DNA of 7,833 nt from Candidatus Eiseniibacteriota bacterium (GTDB lineage Bacteria; Eisenbacteria; RBG-16-71-46), in the NCBI GenBank assembly GCA_023249815.1, contig JAHFBX010000128.1:1-7833 (forward strand). Direction: 5' to 3'. Each line of letters begins with the position of its first letter. Positions within the stretch are counted from its first letter, which is position 1. Below are positions 4,842 through 7,833 of the stretch, in pieces. The translations under genes and the position numbers were made by a program. The notes below the pieces were generated by a model. It made no database searches, was not told the DNA's origin, and worked only from the letters and a program-made list of their open reading frames with translations.

Positions 4842-7833
4842 CTAGCGGATCACCGCCACCTTCATGCTCCGCATCTCGCCGGCCCGCAGCAGGCGTACGA
4901 GATAGACGCCCGGATGGACCGAGCGACCTTGGAGGAGCGGCACCTGGTGACGGCCGGCCGGAAGCCCGGACAGGTCGCGCACGGCCACGCGGCGGCCAGC
5001 CAGATCCAGGAGTTCGAGCGTGCCGGGGCGGTCACCGGTCGGGAGCGCCAGCGATACCGTGAGCTCGCTCCGCGCCGGGTTGGGCCATGCGCCGAGGAGC
5101 GCGAGTCGCGGCGCCTCGTCGGTCACGTCGAGCGTGGACTCGTCGTTCAACGCGAAGTCGGCGTTGCTCTGATCCACGATCTGCGCGGCGTGGCTGTTCA
5201 CGACGCGCACGCGCGCCTGCGTCGTGGTGGGCCCGGTGGCGGTCCACGAGAAGCTGCTGCCGGTGAGACCCGTCGCGAGCGTGCGCCAGTCCGTGCCGCC
5301 GTTCGTCGAGAGCTGCACGTCCACCGTCATGAGACCCGGGCCCTTCGTCCAGCTGATCGTGTGCTCGGTGCCACCGTCCCACACCTCGCCGCCGTTCGGC
5401 GTCAGCACGCTGATGGCGCTCGAGAGCGTACCCGCGCAGCCGGCGAGCTGACGCGACACCGACTGCGAGAGCCGGTTGCACGCGAACAGGTCGGGTGTGC
5501 CGTCCTCGTTCCAGTCCTGCGCCACAACGGCGGCGGGGTTGCTGCCGCCGGTCGGGAACAGCTGTGCGGCCTCGAACGTGCCGTTGCCGAAGCCCAGCAG
5601 CACGGACGTCGAGTTGTTCGTGTTGTTGTTCGCCACCGCGAGGTCGGCCCGGCCATCATGATCCCAGTCGGCCACCTGCACGGTGTTCGGCCCCATGCCC
5701 GCCGCAACGCTGACTGGCGCCGCGAATGTGCCGTTCGGCACGCCGCCCACGCCCTGTCCCTTGAGGTAGCTGATCGTCGTGGTGCCCGTGTTGCAGACCA
5801 CGAGGTCGGTGAGCCCGTCGGCGTCGAAGTCGCCGGTGGCGATGTGGTTCGGGGTCGCGCCAGTCGAGTAGCTCGGGCCGAGCGCGAACGTGCCGTCACC
5901 GCGGCCGCCGTTGCCGTTGCCGTAGAGGATGCGCAGCCCGGTGCCGCTCACCGCCACGTCGGCGATGCCGTCGGCGTTCAGGTCGTGGACGAGAAGGCCG
6001 CGCGTGACGCCTCCAGCCGCCACGTCCACGGGCGCGACGAACGTGCCGTTGGGCACGCCGGCCGTGCCCTGGCCGCGCAGGAGCTCGAGCGAGGGGTTCC
6101 CTCCCGCGACGAGCAGGTCCTGGAGCCCGTCCTCGTCGAAGTCGCCGACCGCGAGGCCGCTGGGCGGGAACGTGAACGTCGCGAGCGTCGTGCTGGCGTC
6201 GAACGCGCCGCTGCCCACGCCGCCGGCACCCAGCCCCAGGTGGAGGCGCAACGAGTTGTCGTCCTGCGCTACCACGACGGCGTCCTGGATTCCGTCGGCG
6301 TTCACGTCGAGCAGTGCCAGGCACATGGGAGCAAGTCCCGTGGCCACACTCACCGGCGCGGCGAACGTGCCGTCGCCCACGCCGCCCGCGCCCTGGCCGA
6401 GCATCGTCACCAGGTTGCCGCCACCGCTGGTGACGAACGCCACGTCCTGGATGCCGTCCTCGTTCAGGTCCGCGCTCGTGATCGCGGTGGGTTGTGAACC
6501 GACCAAGACCGCGGCAGCGTTCGTGAAACCGCAGGACGTGGACTTCACCTCAGCACTGAATTGCGAGGAGTCGGCCAAGCGCACGGTTCGCATGCGGTAG
6601 TAGTAGGTGCCGAGGCCGGACGTGAGGAATGGAGAGGCCGTGGAATGGCCGAGATAGGCGGCGCCGAGGTCGAGCGGGAACCGGCTGCGGACCACGCTGT
6701 AGCGGAGCACACTCGGGCTGGTGCTGGCCGTCCAGCTCAACTGCACGCCGGATGGCACGGTCGTGGCGATCGGGTTCCGAGGCGGTGTGGGCACGGGGAA
6801 CGCACCGCAATCCGACAGGAACGTACGCATGCGCGAGACGCACACCGTGTGGAACTCGAGCCGGATGCCGTTCGCCACCCCCGCCAGCAGGTGGCAGTAG
6901 CTCATGATCGTGCCCTTGTTGGGCGGCAGGTGATTGGAATACACGGCGCAGGAGCCCTCGGCGGTCTCGCACGAGTCGATCGTCCCGGCCGGGATGCGGC
7001 CTTCGGCAACCCACGTGCAGCTGTGCGTGTGCGGGGAGCCGAAGTTGTGGCCCAGCTCGTGCGCGATGACCGTGATGTCCCACGTCGAAGTGGCGGTCGG
7101 GTACGTGTAGACCGCGTCGATCGCGCTCACGCCGTAGGCGTTCCCGGTGCAGATCGAGCTTAGGAACGCGATCCCACCGCCCAGGCCGCGGCCCGAGATC
7201 AGGTGCTCCGCATTGCTCACGATGCCACCGTTGTTGGCGAGCCAGTACGCCTTGAACTCGCTCAGCTCGGTGCTCGTCGTGGGCTGCGTGTAGGGGTCGG
7301 AGATCGTCGTCCAGAAGTTCAGGTAGACGAGGCTCAGCGTGGCCTCGACGTCGCGTTCGTAGATCAGGTTGACCGTGCCCAGCACCGTGGTGATGTAGGC
7401 CGTGGCCGCGGTGAGATTCCCCCCGAACTTGACGCCATAGATCTCGTAGTCGCAGTCCACGGCGAGCTTCAAGACGAACCGGGCGCCGTTGAGTTGAGTC
7501 GCGTGGGGAGTGGCCATGCGACCCTGCGGGCGCGGCCCGCCGCCGAGGAGCCCGTACTCGACCTCGTTCTGGGCGTTGATGCCGCACTGGAAGCGCGACG
7601 CCACGTCGACGAGCGAACCCTCGGGCGCCAGCGCGTGCACACCCATGCCGGCCGCGTTGGGGCCGGCCAGCTCCTGGACCGGTGACAGCGTCCAGCGGTG
7701 ATCGCCGCGCTGCACGAGTCCCACGACACCGCTCGGGGTCATGGACACGACGGCCCAGCTGCCCTGTTCGCCCGTGACCTTGCCGCGGAACAGCGAGAGG
7801 TCGGCGGTGAATGGGTGCCGGCCGGTGTCGTCG
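4842..7833 (-). CDS. Secreted M12-like metzincin protease with FG-GAP repeats and C-terminal sorting-type domain (5' end outside)
   Basis: Predicted exported zinc endopeptidase; substrate unknown. The frame is open to the window edge (996 visible codons), so start and signal peptide are not seen; the GTG at 7748 is internal. Domains in visible numbering: propeptide-like segment (1-about 90; FRGKVTGEQGSW near 15); catalytic domain (about 115-340) with HELGHNFGSPH (258-268, ligands H258, H262, H268, base E259) and Met-turn TIMSYCH (308-314); fibronectin III-like domain (about 350-430); seven FG-GAP/VCBS repeats (about 437-798); Ig-like domain opening LTPNGGEVW (810-818); C-terminal T9SS type A / FlgD-Ig-like domain from about 905 (WPNPARSELTVSL to the end). 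The segment IDSC..EGSC and Met-turn resemble Bacteroidota reprolysin-like proteases. It is followed by a strong terminator and shows no functional link to the arg genes. Confidence 0.9.
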   Translation of the reverse strand, partial: DDTGRHPFTADLSLFRGKVTGEQGSWAVVSMTPSGVVGLVQRGDHRWTLSPVQELAGPNAAGMGVHALAPEGSLVDVASRFQCGINAQNEVEYGLLGGGPRPQGRMATPHATQLNGARFVLKLAVDCDYEIYGVKFGGNLTAATAYITTVLGTVNLIYERDVEATLSLVYLNFWTTISDPYTQPTTSTELSEFKAYWLANNGGIVSNAEHLISGRGLGGGIAFLSSICTGNAYGVSAIDAVYTYPTATSTWDITVIAHELGHNFGSPHTHSCTWVAEGRIPAGTIDSCETAEGSCAVYSNHLPPNKGTIMSYCHLLAGVANGIRLEFHTVCVSRMRTFLSDCGAFPVPTPPRNPIATTVPSGVQLSWTASTSPSVLRYSVVRSRFPLDLGAAYLGHSTASPFLTSGLGTYYYRMRTVRLADSSQFSAEVKSTSCGFTNAAAVLVGSQPTAITSADLNEDGIQDVAFVTSGGGNLVTMLGQGAGGVGDGTFAAPVSVATGLAPMCLALLDVNADGIQDAVVVAQDDNSLRLHLGLGAGGVGSGAFDASTTLATFTFPPSGLAVGDFDEDGLQDLLVAGGNPSLELLRGQGTAGVPNGTFVAPVDVAAGGVTRGLLVHDLNADGIADVAVSGTGLRILYGNGNGGRGDGTFALGPSYSTGATPNHIATGDFDADGLTDLVVCNTGTTTISYLKGQGVGGVPNGTFAAPVSVAAGMGPNTVQVADWDHDGRADLAVANNNTNNSTSVLLGFGNGTFEAAQLFPTGGSNPAAVVAQDWNEDGTPDLFACNRLSQSVSRQLAGCAGTLSSAISVLTPNGGEVWDGGTEHTISWTKGPGLMTVDVQLSTNGGTDWRTLATGLTGSSFSWTATGPTTTQARVRVVNSHAAQIVDQSNADFALNDESTLDVTDEAPRLALLGAWPNPARSELTVSLALPTGDRPGTLELLDLAGRRVAVRDLSGLPAGRHQVPLLQGRSVHPGVYLVRLLRAGEMRSMKVAVIR
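4845..5120 (-). other. C-terminal sorting-type domain of the metalloprotease
   Basis: The last 92 residues contain WPNPARSELTVSL, LELLDLAGRRV, PAGRHQVPL, HPGVYLVRLLRAG and a basic end, MKVAVIR. This matches the beta-sandwich pattern of the T9SS type A sorting domain and the related FlgD-Ig domain, which are hard to tell apart by eye. In Bacteroidota such tails direct cargo through the type IX system; whether they do so here depends on machinery outside the window. Confidence 0.75.
5439..6524 (-). repeat. Seven FG-GAP/VCBS repeats within the metalloprotease
   Basis: Seven copies of a roughly 52-residue unit, each with a Ca-binding loop of the form DxNxDGxxD. The loops are DLNEDGIQD, DVNADGIQD, DFDEDGLQD, DLNADGIAD, DFDADGLTD, DWDHDGRAD and DWNEDGTPD, spaced 54, 55, 53, 51, 54 and 51 residues apart. 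Most units also carry a GxGxGGxxxGTF segment. Seven is the number of blades in the integrin-alpha-type beta-propeller, so the array probably folds as one closed propeller used for binding or display. Confidence 0.88.

Noticed and set aside
4914..6497. Plus-strand open frame (527 codons) opposite the protease repeats
   Set aside because: Its apparent periodicity mirrors the FG-GAP repeats on the other strand; it is Arg/Ala/Val-rich with no family resemblance.
7746..7748. GTG at 7748 as the start of the metalloprotease
   Set aside because: The same frame continues upstream to the window edge with sensible propeptide-like sequence (FRGKVTGEQGSW), so this GTG is internal and the gene is cut by the window.

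Overview
This is a GC-rich window in which every supported gene lies on the minus strand. In transcription order it holds the 3' portion of a large secreted metalloprotease gene (7833 to 4842, 5' end outside), a short regulatory gap (4841 to 4701), and an arginine-biosynthesis operon argR-argC-argB-argD-argG (4676 to 1, argG running off the window). Long plus-strand reading frames opposite these genes are GC-rich shadows. I see no RNA genes, CRISPR arrays, insertion sequences or phage genes.

Organism: strong GC bias at third codon positions, a Bacteroidota-style metzincin, FG-GAP/VCBS repeats and a C-terminal domain of the T9SS type A sorting / FlgD-Ig kind suggest a high-GC member of the FCB superphylum or a neighbouring lineage (for example Candidatus Eisenbacteria or Gemmatimonadota). 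This is inferred from protein style, not from a marker gene.

Region by region: (i) 4842-7833 encodes, from N to C, the tail of a propeptide-like region, a metzincin catalytic domain with HELGHNFGSPH and a Met-turn, a fibronectin III-like domain, seven FG-GAP/VCBS repeats with Ca-binding loops (the number expected for a closed seven-bladed propeller), an Ig-like domain and the C-terminal sorting-type domain. (ii) 4770-4807 is a strong intrinsic terminator that closes this gene. (iii) 4718-4747 is a candidate promoter for the arg operon. Its -10 region is covered by a weak ARG-box-like site, and a better one lies just downstream, which fits autoregulation by ArgR. (iv) The arg genes follow tightly: argR/argC overlap by 4 nt (GTGA), argB/argD by 8 nt and argD/argG by 4 nt (GTGA). 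Only argC/argB is spaced, by about 121 nt if argB starts at the GTG I prefer.

How the genes work together: ArgB phosphorylates N-acylglutamate, ArgC reduces the acyl-phosphate to the semialdehyde, ArgD transaminates it to N-acylornithine, and ArgG later joins citrulline and aspartate to argininosuccinate. ArgR senses L-arginine and would repress the set. The genes for making and removing the acyl group (argA, argJ, argE) and for carbamoyl transfer (argF) are not between these genes and must lie elsewhere.

I found no convincing undescribed system. The most worthwhile leads are the ARG-box/promoter arrangement, the ArgB subtype combined with missing argJ, and the protease-plus-propeller architecture with its sorting-like tail.
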